Part shown: positions 24,871-32,817 of the stretch, piece by piece
Numbering within the stretch: the first letter of the stretch is position 1
How the letters are laid out: the number at the start of each line of letters is the position of its first letter
Assembly: GCA_016934355.1 (NCBI GenBank)
Contig: JAFGTA010000098.1
Location: 1-45,075, forward strand
DNA length: 45,075 nucleotides
Direction: 5' to 3'
Source of the DNA: Candidatus Bathyarchaeota archaeon
GTDB taxonomy: Archaea; Thermoproteota; Bathyarchaeia; TCS64
Program-made: the position numbers and the translations under genes
The notes under the pieces: generated by a model
The model's input: the letters and a program-made list of their open reading frames with translations, nothing else
Databases searched by the model: none
Told to the model about the DNA's origin: nothing

Positions 24871-25423
24871 CGTCGTCTCTTTGATACATGGTGGGTATCT
24901 TTATTTCGAGTTCTGGGTGCTCTAAACCGTACTCGATGACTCTTCCGACGAGGTACTCAAGCTCGATAGAAAACCTTGGCCAGTCATACTCTTTTCTAAT
25001 TGCATGTATTACGTCCTTATACTTCTCCCAGAAACCGATGATTCCTCCTGACATCATGCGTGCAACCATTGAGATGTCTATGAATCCGTCGTGAACCAGT
25101 ATGCCGATGCCCTCATAGTATGCGCCCCACCAGTTCCAAGCCCTCGACTTCTCCTTGTCAAGTAGAAGCTTCTCCCAGTCATCTATTGTCTTCAGCTCCA
25201 GGTTTATGACCTCAAAATCTGTGTCAGTAGCATCTGTTGTGAGTAGTTTCTCGTAGAGGCTCATGAAGAGTTGAGCCTGCCTCGTCTCAAGCGCATGCTC
25301 CTGAGCCCTAAGACTGTTTTCTTGGTTTCTCCTGTTATTTTCTATGTTGAGGATATAGTATGCTACGCCTACGACGATTCCAGTTGCCTGGATAAGAGAT
25401 AGGATTGTGCTAGACTCTACCAT
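24845..25423 (-). CDS. TMC-D: island paralogue, two-heptad linker
   Basis: 192 aa, the longest member. Helix ILSLIQATGIVVGVAYYILNI, then NNRRNQENSLRAQEHALETRQAQLFM. The body has ELKTIDDWEKLL in place of the WEW-DYDDF block, then AYYEGIGILVHDGFID, MSGGIIGFWEKYKDV and RKEYDWPRFSIELEYL. The C-terminal tail (IPTMYQRDDVTAHARPI) overlaps the convergent hydrolase gene. It pairs with TMC-H in N-terminus, linker and body. Confidence 0.74.
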   Translation of the reverse strand: MVESSTILSLIQATGIVVGVAYYILNIENNRRNQENSLRAQEHALETRQAQLFMSLYEKLLTTDATDTDFEVINLELKTIDDWEKLLLDKEKSRAWNWWGAYYEGIGILVHDGFIDISMVARMMSGGIIGFWEKYKDVIHAIRKEYDWPRFSIELEYLVGRVIEYGLEHPELEIKIPTMYQRDDVTAHARPI

Positions 25424-25456
25424 CTCTGGTTCACAGAAAAAAAGTAACCGAAAAGT

Positions 25457-25474
25457 GATGATAAAATCATCGAT
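25457..25474 (-). promoter_or_regulatory. island element 4 (TMC-D promoter)
   Basis: Full GATGATAAAATCATCGAT. The core is 36 nt from the ATG, predicting a leader of about 12 nt, unlike the 23-nt class. Confidence 0.77.
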
Positions 25475-25531
25475 TCTTTGACTGATAAATGATAAATACG
25501 GTTCATGGAAACGTCTTTTCCGGTGTGAATA

Positions 25532-26002
25532 TTGAGTGAAGAAAGATACGGCTCAGCTTGGAGGAACTATTACGAGGGAGCCGTGTTCTTCAAGGCTGTT
25601 ATGGATAAGTTAGGCAAAGAGAAAGCTATGCAGCTTCATGAGTACTCTTACGCTACTTTTGGTCTAGGATTGGAGTCATCGCTAAGGGAGCAGTTCCCAG
25701 ATGGGGTGGAGCTCAAGCCGTTCGTGCAGGGAATGGTGGATGGGTTGAAGGAGTCAGGGTATTCGTCTGAGCTTGTCGTCAAAGGTGAGAACAGGTTGAT
25801 TATCCGTAACTCTAGGTGCCCAAGGTACGAGGGCATGAAGCAGGCGGGGCACAGCGATGAAACTATCAAGGAGCATTGTCTGAGGGGGGTTAGAGTCATT
25901 GAAAAGCATCTTCAGAGAGTTGACCCTGGTTTCAGGTTCAACGTCCCAATATGGGATGCGGCTAATGGAAGATGTGATGAGGAGTTCATCCTTAGAAAAT
26001 AG
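25532..26002 (+). CDS. uncharacterised Cys-containing protein, weakly ATC-hydrolase-like
   Basis: 156 aa from TTG 25532. Residues 1-75 (YEGAVFFKAVMDKLGKEKAMQLHEYSYATFGLGL) resemble the helical N-terminal half of ATC-hydrolase-like proteins such as its neighbour at 24367. The later part has isolated Cys residues (NSRCPRYEG, KEHCLRGV, NGRCDEEF) but lacks the ELGxxxC and CDFxW blocks. It may be a diverged relative or a different metal-binding protein. Confidence 0.6.
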   Translation: MSEERYGSAWRNYYEGAVFFKAVMDKLGKEKAMQLHEYSYATFGLGLESSLREQFPDGVELKPFVQGMVDGLKESGYSSELVVKGENRLIIRNSRCPRYEGMKQAGHSDETIKEHCLRGVRVIEKHLQRVDPGFRFNVPIWDAANGRCDEEFILRK

Positions 26003-26351
26003 AGGATAGTGATATCACCGAAGGTGGAAGGGCTCCCCATCCCCGCACCATGAGTTTTTAGAATCTACAGGTGGCGATAAATGCATTCGCTGCCTGGCTT
26101 CCCCGGCTAATAAGTGCGTTTTTGCGCTGTATGGATAGCACTTTTGCGATGATCAGGGTCGGAAAGAGGCTGTTCTGTGGCTTCTTTAGGCTGAAGGCGG
26201 CTGGTTTCCGGTTTTCGGGGGGTACCCCCTCCCCCCCCATTAGCGGTTTTTCCTTTTTTGAGGAACTGGAGGTTCGGTGTTTAGGTTGCGTAATGATGAT
26301 TTATTTAGTAGTATTAGCATGTATCGGCACAAAAAAAAGGAAAATCTTTGA
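26003..26351. other. 349-bp gap with no convincing gene
   Basis: No family gene, tRNA or repeat array is seen. It contains GGGGGTACCCCC (26218-26229, perfect palindrome) next to a C run, and a degraded island element (26339-26354) at the end of TMC-E. A plus-strand open frame here has no promoter, runs antisense into TMC-E, and is not called. Confidence 0.6.
26330..26346 (-). terminator. U-tract terminator downstream of TMC-E
   Basis: The minus strand reads TTTTCCTTTTTTTTGTG just after the TMC-E stop; eight consecutive T residues fit archaeal termination. Confidence 0.45.
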
Positions 26352-26354
26352 TTA
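26339..26354 (-). promoter_or_regulatory. degenerate island element at the TMC-E stop
   Basis: GAAAATCTTTGATTA matches about 12 of 15 consensus positions, and its TTA is the TMC-E stop, as at other junctions. No minus-strand gene follows it, so it may be a relic of a lost neighbour. Confidence 0.4.
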
Positions 26355-26888
26355 TTTCCATTTCATTGATTTTTTCTCTAGCTCGGGATGGTCTTGTATT
26401 GTTGATTTTATTACTTCTCGGTAGAGGTATTCGAAGAACTCGCCAAACTGTGGTTGATTATTCCTTTCTCTAAACTCAACCATAAAAGGCTCATATTTAT
26501 CCCACATGGCTATGATGTATCCTGACATTAAATCATCCATCAAAGTAGGGTCTAGTAAGCCTCTTTTCATCATTACCCCCATTCCTTCTAGGTAGCTTTC
26601 TGCTCGCCCCCATTTTGTGAACATTTCCGGGTTTGAGGTCATCCAGTATTTCTCCATAAAGTCATCATAATTCTTGTATTCCCAGAGAAAGGCTACTTCT
26701 ATCATGTTACTGTAGAACTCTGGGTTGAACCAAGCTGTGTGGAACCCCATGAATAGTTGAGCCTGTCTGGTTTCTAGCTGCTGTTTCTGGGTCTTGTTCG
26801 CGTTTGCCAGTACGCTTGCGTAGTAGATTATTGATACTGATATGCTCAGTCCTGTGAAGATTAAACCAATAAACTCGTATGAAACCAT
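26352..26888 (-). CDS. TMC-E: island paralogue, one-heptad linker
   Basis: 178 aa. N-terminus YEFIGLIFTGLSISVSIIYYASVL is a diverged form of the MASFEFLAII type. Linker NANKTQKQQLETRQAQLFM. Body: LWEYKNYDDFMEKYW, YLEGMGVMMKRGLLD, MSGYIIAMWDKYEPF (WDK instead of WEK), and RERNNQPQFGEFFEYLY. It ends in a Lys-rich tail. It lies directly upstream (minus sense) of nothing recognisable, and the amidohydrolase is the gene before it. Confidence 0.73.
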   Translation of the reverse strand: MVSYEFIGLIFTGLSISVSIIYYASVLANANKTQKQQLETRQAQLFMGFHTAWFNPEFYSNMIEVAFLWEYKNYDDFMEKYWMTSNPEMFTKWGRAESYLEGMGVMMKRGLLDPTLMDDLMSGYIIAMWDKYEPFMVEFRERNNQPQFGEFFEYLYREVIKSTIQDHPELEKKSMKWK

Positions 26889-26911
26889 AACTAGAGTTAC
26901 GAAGAAGTAAG

Positions 26912-26925
26912 GATAAAATCATCGA
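26912..26925 (-). promoter_or_regulatory. island element 5 (TMC-E promoter)
   Basis: GATAAAATCATCGA, then ATGATCAG. Core 23 nt from the ATG. The amidohydrolase stop (26930) lies 4 bp beyond. Confidence 0.74.
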
Positions 26926-26929
26926 ATGA

Positions 26930-27916
26930 TCAGAGGCTCAGCATCCGTGCTGGGTTCCTGGATAGGATAGCCTCTTTCTCATTCTCGGTCAGGCTCTCCA
27001 AGCCGTTTAACCAGTTCACGGCGTCCACTATCTCCATCGGGCACGGGTAATCCGTCCCGAACACCACCCTGTCCACCCCCACCGTGTCTATCAGGAAACG
27101 CAGCGTCTGCTCACTGAAGGTGGCGCAGTCATAGTAGAACGAGCCCAGGTAGCTGCTGGGAGGCCTAGACAGCATCTGGCCGGCGTCCTCGCCGGCGGAG
27201 TACTCGGCCATGTAGTCAAGCCTCGCCGCCTCCCACCCCTTGTCCATCCGGGCTATCCCGAAAGCCACGTAGCCGCCCCCGTGCAGCAGGCATATCCTCA
27301 GCCTGGGGAAGCGGTCGAGGACGCCGCCCTGAACCAACGCACCGAACGTGAGGGTGCGCTCCACGAGGTTCCCCACCGTGTTCTCAAGGAAGTACTTGGT
27401 TATGCGATGAGCCACGACGGTGTCACCCTGATGTATCTCGACGACGGCGCCCAGTCTCTCAGCCGCCTCCCAGAACGGGTAGAACATGGGCTCATCCAGC
27501 GTATGACCGTTAATATGATCCTTGATTGTGACGCCCTTCAGCCCCAAGTCGTTGACTGCCCGCTCCAGCTCCTCCACGGACGCCGCCGCGTCCTGCATCG
27601 GGGTGATCCCCAGGCCGATGAACCGGTCCGGGTAGTCGTCGACCATGGACGCTACCTCGTCGTTGCACTGCCTGACGACGTTCTTCGTGTGTTCAAGGTC
27701 CCTGTCGTACTTGTTGTAGTCGCCGTAGACCGTCAGCAGCTGCATGTCCACCCCGAGGCGGTCCATGTCCGCGATCCGCTCCTCGAGGGTCCAGCTGTTA
27801 CGCGGGTTCTCAAGCTCCCCGTTACTGGAGTCGAACCCGAGCCAGTACCGGTTGTCACGTATCGCCTTGAGGAATGGGCGCGGGTTCACGTGGTTGTGGA
27901 CGTCGATGACCTTCAT
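26930..27916 (-). CDS. amidohydrolase-family protein (ACMSD/decarboxylase-like)
   Basis: 328 aa. The N-terminal metal motif is DVHNHVNP. It is followed by GVDMQLLTVYGDYN, FIGLGITPMQD, GVTIKDHINGHTLDEPMFYPFWEAAERLGAVVEIHQGD, LLHGGGYVAFGIARM and FGTDYPCPME, the usual order of TIM-barrel amidohydrolase-2 (PF04909) enzymes. These decarboxylate or hydrolyse ring or carboxylate substrates; the exact substrate is unclear. GC content and codon use resemble the chromosome rather than the AT-rich island genes. No island element lies directly upstream. Confidence 0.85.
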   Translation of the reverse strand: MKVIDVHNHVNPRPFLKAIRDNRYWLGFDSSNGELENPRNSWTLEERIADMDRLGVDMQLLTVYGDYNKYDRDLEHTKNVVRQCNDEVASMVDDYPDRFIGLGITPMQDAAASVEELERAVNDLGLKGVTIKDHINGHTLDEPMFYPFWEAAERLGAVVEIHQGDTVVAHRITKYFLENTVGNLVERTLTFGALVQGGVLDRFPRLRICLLHGGGYVAFGIARMDKGWEAARLDYMAEYSAGEDAGQMLSRPPSSYLGSFYYDCATFSEQTLRFLIDTVGVDRVVFGTDYPCPMEIVDAVNWLNGLESLTENEKEAILSRNPARMLSL

Positions 27917-28057
27917 TCAAGTATCCTGAGCCTTCTCCGGCTCCCATTCACAGAGCCACATGTGTATTAAATATTAACGTGCACTCGCTCGCGCATTAAT
28001 GAAAATTATTTTGGGGCGTCAGATACTCCTTTAAAGCATCCCCGTTTTTTAATCTTA

Positions 28058-28858
28058 TCAAAAAATCTTACCTAGATCTTTTTTCATTTCACCAATCATT
28101 TCAACTAAAGCGGGCAATGGTTCGAAGCTTAACCTGGTTAACCCTCTTTCAATGTATGGCTCTAGAGTTTCTACAATGTCTTCAGGAAAGAACTGATCCA
28201 CTCCAGTAAACTCGACTCCTTTGGCTAAACATTTTTTCTGGAATAGTTCCTTTGCTTTTTCTTGATCAACTGTATTTTCTTTAATAAGTCTCCATACGTC
28301 ATAATAATCCCGTATTTTTCCTCGTTCAAGTATCGCTCGCGTTTTTTCCGCTAATATATTTTCTTTGGTATAAACTAGAATATTAAAAACAGGATAATCG
28401 TAGGTAGATAACACTGTAATTTCCTCAATTGGACCAATGAAACTCTCAGTAGAGATCTCGATTTTTACCGTGTTCTTCGAAATTGGACCAGTGAATTGAA
28501 CTTTTGCCCTTAGAAATCCCTCGTTAATAAAAGGAACTCTTTGGAAATTCAAAGCAAGGCCACCACTCATGCTTTCAACAATGGGTGGTAATTCATCAGT
28601 TAGTTTTGTTGAGACATCCTCCAAGACCACACCTTCTTTTATAGTAAAGTCTAGATCCTCGGACAGCCTCCAATCTAGTGGAAAATGTACTTTTGATAAC
28701 GCAGTGCCTCCTTTGAAAATTATCTTATCAGATAAAGTGCTCTTTGAAATCCCAAGTAAAATCCATCCTAACGCGTAGTCTTTCTCAAGAAGATCCAAAG
28801 CCAAGTTCCTTTCTCGCGCTAATCCTCGTAACTCTTGTTCAGAAATCATATCATCCAC
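28058..28858 (-). CDS. AbiEii/AbiGii-type nucleotidyltransferase toxin
   Basis: 266 aa. The nucleotidyltransferase core is FKGGTALSKV (50-57) with the acidic pair in SEDLDF (68-71), and a late KTRAILERGKIRDYYDVW block. This matches AbiEii toxins, which transfer nucleotides to targets such as tRNA and are silenced by AbiEi. The start overlaps the end of the upstream gene by 13 bp, in the antitoxin-then-toxin order. Both genes are strongly AT-rich compared with the flanks, a sign of transfer. Confidence 0.87.
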   Translation of the reverse strand: MDDMISEQELRGLARERNLALDLLEKDYALGWILLGISKSTLSDKIIFKGGTALSKVHFPLDWRLSEDLDFTIKEGVVLEDVSTKLTDELPPIVESMSGGLALNFQRVPFINEGFLRAKVQFTGPISKNTVKIEISTESFIGPIEEITVLSTYDYPVFNILVYTKENILAEKTRAILERGKIRDYYDVWRLIKENTVDQEKAKELFQKKCLAKGVEFTGVDQFFPEDIVETLEPYIERGLTRLSFEPLPALVEMIGEMKKDLGKIF

Positions 28859-29664
28859 TGCCTTGAGTCAATTTTCACGTTTACATTGAGCCTCCATTTT
28901 TCATTTATTTTTCCTTTCTCTAGTCCTTTTGGTTCCAGTTTAGAATATCCCTTTGATAGAGGGATATTCTCAAGCATTGAACTATACTCAGCGAACTCGA
29001 ACAAGTCCAGCAAATACCCTAGTCTTTTAATTATGGTTTTATTTCCCATCTCCGCTGCCATATTAGTTATTTTCATAAAATCCAGCTCGTCATGTTCAAA
29101 ATAGATAGCTTTAGCTACTTCTTCTATTCCTCCACAGTGCTCTGGATGATCTAAACAATCTACAATCGTCTTCTCTGGCGTGGAGATTTTCACATTGTAC
29201 TTGTCAACGTTTATCGAAGTGACCCCGAACATTTTTTTCTTGTTTATTGTGACGAAAACGAAATTGTTGTCCAATATTCTTTTTTTATTTCTTGGTTTTG
29301 TCGTGGCAATATATGTGGACGGTGGCGTCTGTTCAGTGAATCCGTAGTAATTCAAAGCACTCCAATGGCTAATGTAATACGGATCCACCAAGTATGACCC
29401 TATAACGAAGCTATGAACAGTGAAGCGGTTAGCTCCAAGTTCCCCTGCATCCAAAGGTGCGATAAGGTAAACTCCTTTCTTAAGTCTTAAAATCCAGTTC
29501 TTTTTAACGAGACGATACAAGATATCTTTAGGGTTCTCAACATATTTTTTAATATCATTAATAGAAAAAATACCCTTGCCCTTGTAGCTAAGGTCCGATA
29601 ATATTCTGGCTTCTTTTTCTGAGAGAGCCTTCCTATATTTATTTATGGATTCTCTGCTAATCAT
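28846..29664 (-). CDS. AbiEi-type antitoxin, winged-helix transcriptional regulator
   Basis: 272 aa from ATG 29664. Residues 1-90 form the winged-helix AbiEi N-terminal domain (KEARILSDLSYKGKGIFSINDIKKYVENPKDILYRLVKKNWILRLKKGVYLIAP). The rest is the AbiEi C-terminal domain (SHWSALNYYGFTEQTPPSTYIATTKP, TPEKTIVDCLDHPEHCGG). AbiEi represses its own operon and counteracts AbiEii. A longer frame to 29748 adds a Cys/Arg-rich start that I reject. GATAAAATAAT lies just upstream (29673-29683). Confidence 0.83.
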   Translation of the reverse strand: MISRESINKYRKALSEKEARILSDLSYKGKGIFSINDIKKYVENPKDILYRLVKKNWILRLKKGVYLIAPLDAGELGANRFTVHSFVIGSYLVDPYYISHWSALNYYGFTEQTPPSTYIATTKPRNKKRILDNNFVFVTINKKKMFGVTSINVDKYNVKISTPEKTIVDCLDHPEHCGGIEEVAKAIYFEHDELDFMKITNMAAEMGNKTIIKRLGYLLDLFEFAEYSSMLENIPLSKGYSKLEPKGLEKGKINEKWRLNVNVKIDSRQWMI

Positions 29665-29893
29665 ACGAGTTCTGATAAAATAATGTAGGTTAGAATTTAA
29701 AGATTTCCGAAAACGGAAACAATTCTTATCAAGCCCCCGAACGCACACGCCTCAGATATAGCTGAAATCAGGGGAGGAGCTCTCGGGAGCCTCAAAGTAA
29801 CTCGAAATCTGGTATCTAGTCTCAGGGCTTGCTGGCACAGTTTTTGTGGCGAAATCATTTTCTAGTCAGTTAAGGACTAGACGATGAGACGTT

Positions 29894-30805
29894 ATGAGCG
29901 GAAAAAGGGAAGGAGAGGACTCGGGGTACATATTCGCGGGCCCCGCCGTGGAGAGGGGGAGGAAGGCTGTGAAGCCCGGCGTGGTGCTCATTGACAGCCA
30001 TAGAAACGGGGTTACAGTCAGCGACAACCCGGATAGCCCCTGGCACAACGCGACGTACTACGCGCATGGAAGCATCCTATGCGACGACGAGGGCAAGTTC
30101 ATCCGGCAGGCGGCGTTCTGCGAGACAATCGATCCAGACGGCGACGTGACGTGGAGCATTCTATGGGAGCCGAAGCCGGGGAAGGCCAGCTACCACTTCG
30201 TTGTCGGCACGGGTAAGTGGAAGGGGATCGCAGGCGAGGCGACCGTCACAGGTGTGACGGGCCGCGCCGACGACCACACCATGCCAAGCTACAGGATGAG
30301 CTGGGAGATCGACCCGAAGAACGATGAGACCGTCCCAGCTTTCCCACCGAAGGGCCCTTACACCAACCACGCGTCAAGTCTCAGCTTCCATGGGCCCCAC
30401 GTCACCGAGAACATCAAGGAGCTGGCCAGCGGTTTGAGGCTGATAATCAACACGCAGCTTGGCGTGCTGGTAGGTGAATCCACCAAGGAAGACAACGTCC
30501 AGAACCCGCGCGGCTACGCCGCCAGCTACGACAAGGGGGTGACGGTGTGGAGCGGCGACGAGAGGCTCGCCGATGTGATGCTGCTGGAGGACGTGGACCC
30601 GGACGGCGACATGGCCTGGCTTGTCCACGTCTGGTGGTACGCCAGGGGCCGCGGGCTATACAAGTTTGTGGGGGGCACTGGGAAGTGGGAGGGCATCAGA
30701 GGCGAGGGGGTCACCCTGGGGCAGCTCATGAGGCGGACCGACGACTATCACCTCCTCAGGTCGGAGATTCACTGGAGGATTGACCCCCCAGCTGAGAATA
30801 GTTAA
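29894..30805 (+). CDS. protein with two tandem copies of an uncharacterised beta-rich domain
   Basis: 303 aa built of an internal duplication. Half 1 has DPDGDVTWSILWEPKPGKASYHFVVGTGKWKGIAGEATV and ADDHTMPSYRMSWEIDP; half 2 has DPDGDMAWLVHVWWYARGRGLYKFVGGTGKWEGIRGEGV and TDDYHLLRSEIHWRIDP. The GTGKW-GI-GEG signature resembles allene-oxide-cyclase-like or DUF3224-type barrel proteins, without the catalytic evidence to name one. Soluble, no signal peptide. High GC, standing alone on the plus strand. Confidence 0.7.
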   Translation: MSGKREGEDSGYIFAGPAVERGRKAVKPGVVLIDSHRNGVTVSDNPDSPWHNATYYAHGSILCDDEGKFIRQAAFCETIDPDGDVTWSILWEPKPGKASYHFVVGTGKWKGIAGEATVTGVTGRADDHTMPSYRMSWEIDPKNDETVPAFPPKGPYTNHASSLSFHGPHVTENIKELASGLRLIINTQLGVLVGESTKEDNVQNPRGYAASYDKGVTVWSGDERLADVMLLEDVDPDGDMAWLVHVWWYARGRGLYKFVGGTGKWEGIRGEGVTLGQLMRRTDDYHLLRSEIHWRIDPPAENS

Positions 30806-30878
30806 CGTGGTCTTCCTCTACTTTCTCTATATCTCAGGTGATCCGCCTAGATTCATCTATAACTAGGTATGATACGCG

Positions 30879-31334
30879 CTATTTTCGAGGCCATAGACCA
30901 AGGGCTCGGCGGGCTGTGACGACCTGCCCCAGGTGGTAGCTGGTATGCTGTACCGCGCCCAGTATCTCCGCCCCTACACAGGTGCTCAGGTCGTCACTGA
31001 CTTTTACCTCCTGGTCGAGGCTCCGGTTCTCGGCGATGGCCCCCAGGCGAGACATGTCTTCGGAGAACCTGTCAACCAGCTCCTCCCAGCGGGTCTCCCC
31101 CGTCTCCCAGTCTATGCCCTGCTCGTGGACGTCTACTGTGCCGTCGAGGAGGTCCAGCGAGTATTCGAGCCAGTAGACTATGTGGTACAGCAGCTCGTGT
31201 GGTGATCGTCCGCCTGGGAAAGGCCGTTTATTTGCTTCGCTCATGGACAGCCCTTCCACCGCGACTAGGGGGTCGACGTGGATGTGTGTCCCTTGAAGCC
31301 GGTCTTGGATGGCGTCGTGAACCCAGTCACTCAT
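30879..31334 (-). CDS. DinB-family four-helix metal-binding protein
   Basis: 151 aa. Metal-ligand histidines occur in ELLYHIVYWLEY and in AVQHTSYHLGQVV, the pattern of DinB/YfiT four-helix-bundle thiol-transferase-like proteins. Function is probably thiol-dependent detoxification or transfer with bacillithiol-like or other cofactor; unknown in archaea. Monocistronic, with TTATAAC upstream as a weak TATA. Confidence 0.82.
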   Translation of the reverse strand: MSDWVHDAIQDRLQGTHIHVDPLVAVEGLSMSEANKRPFPGGRSPHELLYHIVYWLEYSLDLLDGTVDVHEQGIDWETGETRWEELVDRFSEDMSRLGAIAENRSLDQEVKVSDDLSTCVGAEILGAVQHTSYHLGQVVTARRALGLWPRK

Positions 31335-31435
31335 GTCTGGTTCAGTTTAGGAGTCTGGGTCTGGTGGTTATAAGGCTAGATGCCGGGTAGAGGCTCGGTC
31401 GCTTGGTCTCGTCTTTTCTTGTGCCTGTGGTGCGG

Positions 31436-31540
31436 GTTTAGGGTTTTTTGTTGGTTTTTGAGTGACCTCAGATTGTAGGTTATACCCGCCATGATGAAGA
31501 CTCGATTACGTTACCGAGAAGTGATGAAAAATGATCGATC
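31436..31540 (-). pseudogene. truncated remnant of a twelfth TMC paralogue
   Basis: Minus-strand translation IMAGITYNLRSLKNQQKT matches TMC-K residues IMAGIAYYLMILQNQQKT. The first codons are deleted: the sequence before the start of TMC-F (AAGACTC...ACCGAGAAGTGATG) continues directly into the helix region. After the linker the frame runs into unrelated sequence and stops. A mutated element (31523-31539) still follows. It sits immediately downstream of TMC-F. Confidence 0.75.
31523..31539 (-). promoter_or_regulatory. mutated island element of the TMC remnant
   Basis: GATGAAAAATGATCGAT, several changes from consensus with the TATA core lost. Its last base joins the TMC-F stop codon, as at intact junctions. 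Confidence 0.6.
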
Positions 31541-32102
31541 AAAGCTGAGTTTTTCCTTTAAAATCTGGGTGTTGTTGGCTTACTGTCTTTTTCAACTCAT
31601 TTGTCAGATACTCTTGGTGTTCTTGGAATTGAGGGTAACCATATTTCTCCCTAAAACCCATAATAACATCACCATATCTATCCCAGATCATTAAAACTGC
31701 TCCAGACATAATATCATCGAGAACATCCACATTCAGATACCCACGTTTCAATAAGACCCCATACATCTCATACGTCAGCATGGTTTTGAACCAGTACGCA
31801 TAAAACTCAGGATTAGAATCTGGTCCGTATACATCCCACCATTCATCAAAGTTAGTCCATGTTTTTTCTTTGAATATTTCACCCCATATTATTTGAAGCG
31901 ATTTTTCGTTAGTGAGTCCTGAATACATCTGTAAGAAGAATTGTGTGTTTCTGGTTTCTAGAGCGTTTTCTTGTGTTACTAGAGCGAGTTTTTGGCTCTT
32001 CTGTTGGTTATTGAGTATCATCAGATAGTAGATGATACCCACCATGATGCTTACCGTTTGGAGGAACTGGAATACTGTCTGGAATGTGATTTGCTCTACC
32101 AT
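31539..32102 (-). CDS. TMC-F: island paralogue, two-heptad linker
   Basis: 187 aa. N-terminus MVEQITFQTVFQFLQTVSIM with helix to residue 30, same type as TMC-K. Linker NNQQKSQKLALVTQENALETRNTQFFL is two heptads longer than that of TMC-K. Body: WTNFDEWWDVYGPDSNPEF, YEMYGVLLKRGYLN, MSGAVLMIWDRYGDV (WDR instead of WEK), and REKYGYPQFQEHQEYL. The N-terminus is nearly the same as in TMC-K but the body is different, which suggests shuffling. Confidence 0.74.
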   Translation of the reverse strand: MVEQITFQTVFQFLQTVSIMVGIIYYLMILNNQQKSQKLALVTQENALETRNTQFFLQMYSGLTNEKSLQIIWGEIFKEKTWTNFDEWWDVYGPDSNPEFYAYWFKTMLTYEMYGVLLKRGYLNVDVLDDIMSGAVLMIWDRYGDVIMGFREKYGYPQFQEHQEYLTNELKKTVSQQHPDFKGKTQL

Positions 32103-32130
32103 AAAGACTCAAATAGAGTGACCGAGAAGT

Positions 32131-32148
32131 GATGATAAAATCATCGAT
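32131..32148 (-). promoter_or_regulatory. island element 6 (TMC-F promoter)
   Basis: Full GATGATAAAATCATCGAT followed by TA. The final T is the first base of TTA, the TMC-G stop codon read on the minus strand. Core 31 nt from the TMC-F ATG. Confidence 0.78.
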
Positions 32149-32696
32149 TACATTGGTATCTGTTTCTGTGTTTTGAGTTCCGGGTATTTCTCATGGGTTA
32201 GCCGAGTGAACTCGTTGTATAGATACTCTAGGTAGATGCCGCTTTGGGGCCAGTTGTACCTCTCACGAGTTTCATATTCTATCTCCTTGAATTTCTCCCA
32301 GTACCTAACAACGTAGCCACCGAATACCGTGAACGCCAACTCAACGTCTATCAAGCCTTTCTGCACCATGATCCCTAGACTTTCCATGAACATGCCGAGT
32401 GATGTTAGTTTTCCACTGTTTTCTAAGTCATCATAATATTTGGTCTTGAAGTCGTCGAAATCTGTCCATTCCCAGCGGATTATTTCACGCGCTATCAGCT
32501 TGAAATCTACTTCGTTCCAGTCCCTTACGTATTGTAGGAATATCTGTGCCTGTCTGGTTTCGAGTTGATGTTCTTGTGACTGAAGCTGCAGTTCTCTGGT
32601 TTTATTCGCGTTCTGTAGAGTGAACGTGTAATACAGGATCGATACAGTGAGACCTATCCCTGTCAAAATTATTGCTAGAAACTCGAATGAAGCCAT
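32148..32696 (-). CDS. TMC-G: island paralogue, two-heptad linker
   Basis: 182 aa. N-terminus MASFEFLAIILTGIGLTVSI. Linker NANKTRELQLQSQEHQLETRQAQIFL. Body: WEWTDFDDFKTKYYDD, FMESLGIMVQKGLID, FGGYVVRYWEKFKE and RERYNWPQSGIYLEYLYNEFTR. It is a close paralogue of TMC-J along its whole length, differing chiefly by a 7-residue insertion in the linker; this is the most recent duplication visible. Stop codon shared with element 6. Confidence 0.76.
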   Translation of the reverse strand: MASFEFLAIILTGIGLTVSILYYTFTLQNANKTRELQLQSQEHQLETRQAQIFLQYVRDWNEVDFKLIAREIIRWEWTDFDDFKTKYYDDLENSGKLTSLGMFMESLGIMVQKGLIDVELAFTVFGGYVVRYWEKFKEIEYETRERYNWPQSGIYLEYLYNEFTRLTHEKYPELKTQKQIPM

Positions 32697-32719
32697 AGTA
32701 GGAGTTAAGGATATGTGAG

Positions 32720-32734
32720 GATAAAATCATCGAT
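32720..32734 (-). promoter_or_regulatory. island element 7 (TMC-G promoter)
   Basis: GATAAAATCATCGAT with degenerate left arm (GAG). Core 23 nt from the ATG. Confidence 0.75.
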
Positions 32735-32817
32735 TATTGAGGCCAGTTTAGATGTCTCGCATCTAGGGATTGGATATATCAAAGAATATATTATAATCTT
32801 AATATAAACGAATTCAC

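Noticed and set aside
26071..26424. 117-codon plus-strand frame in the gap before TMC-E
   Set aside because: Overlaps TMC-E antisense, no recognisable promoter or homology-like pattern, and low-complexity second half.
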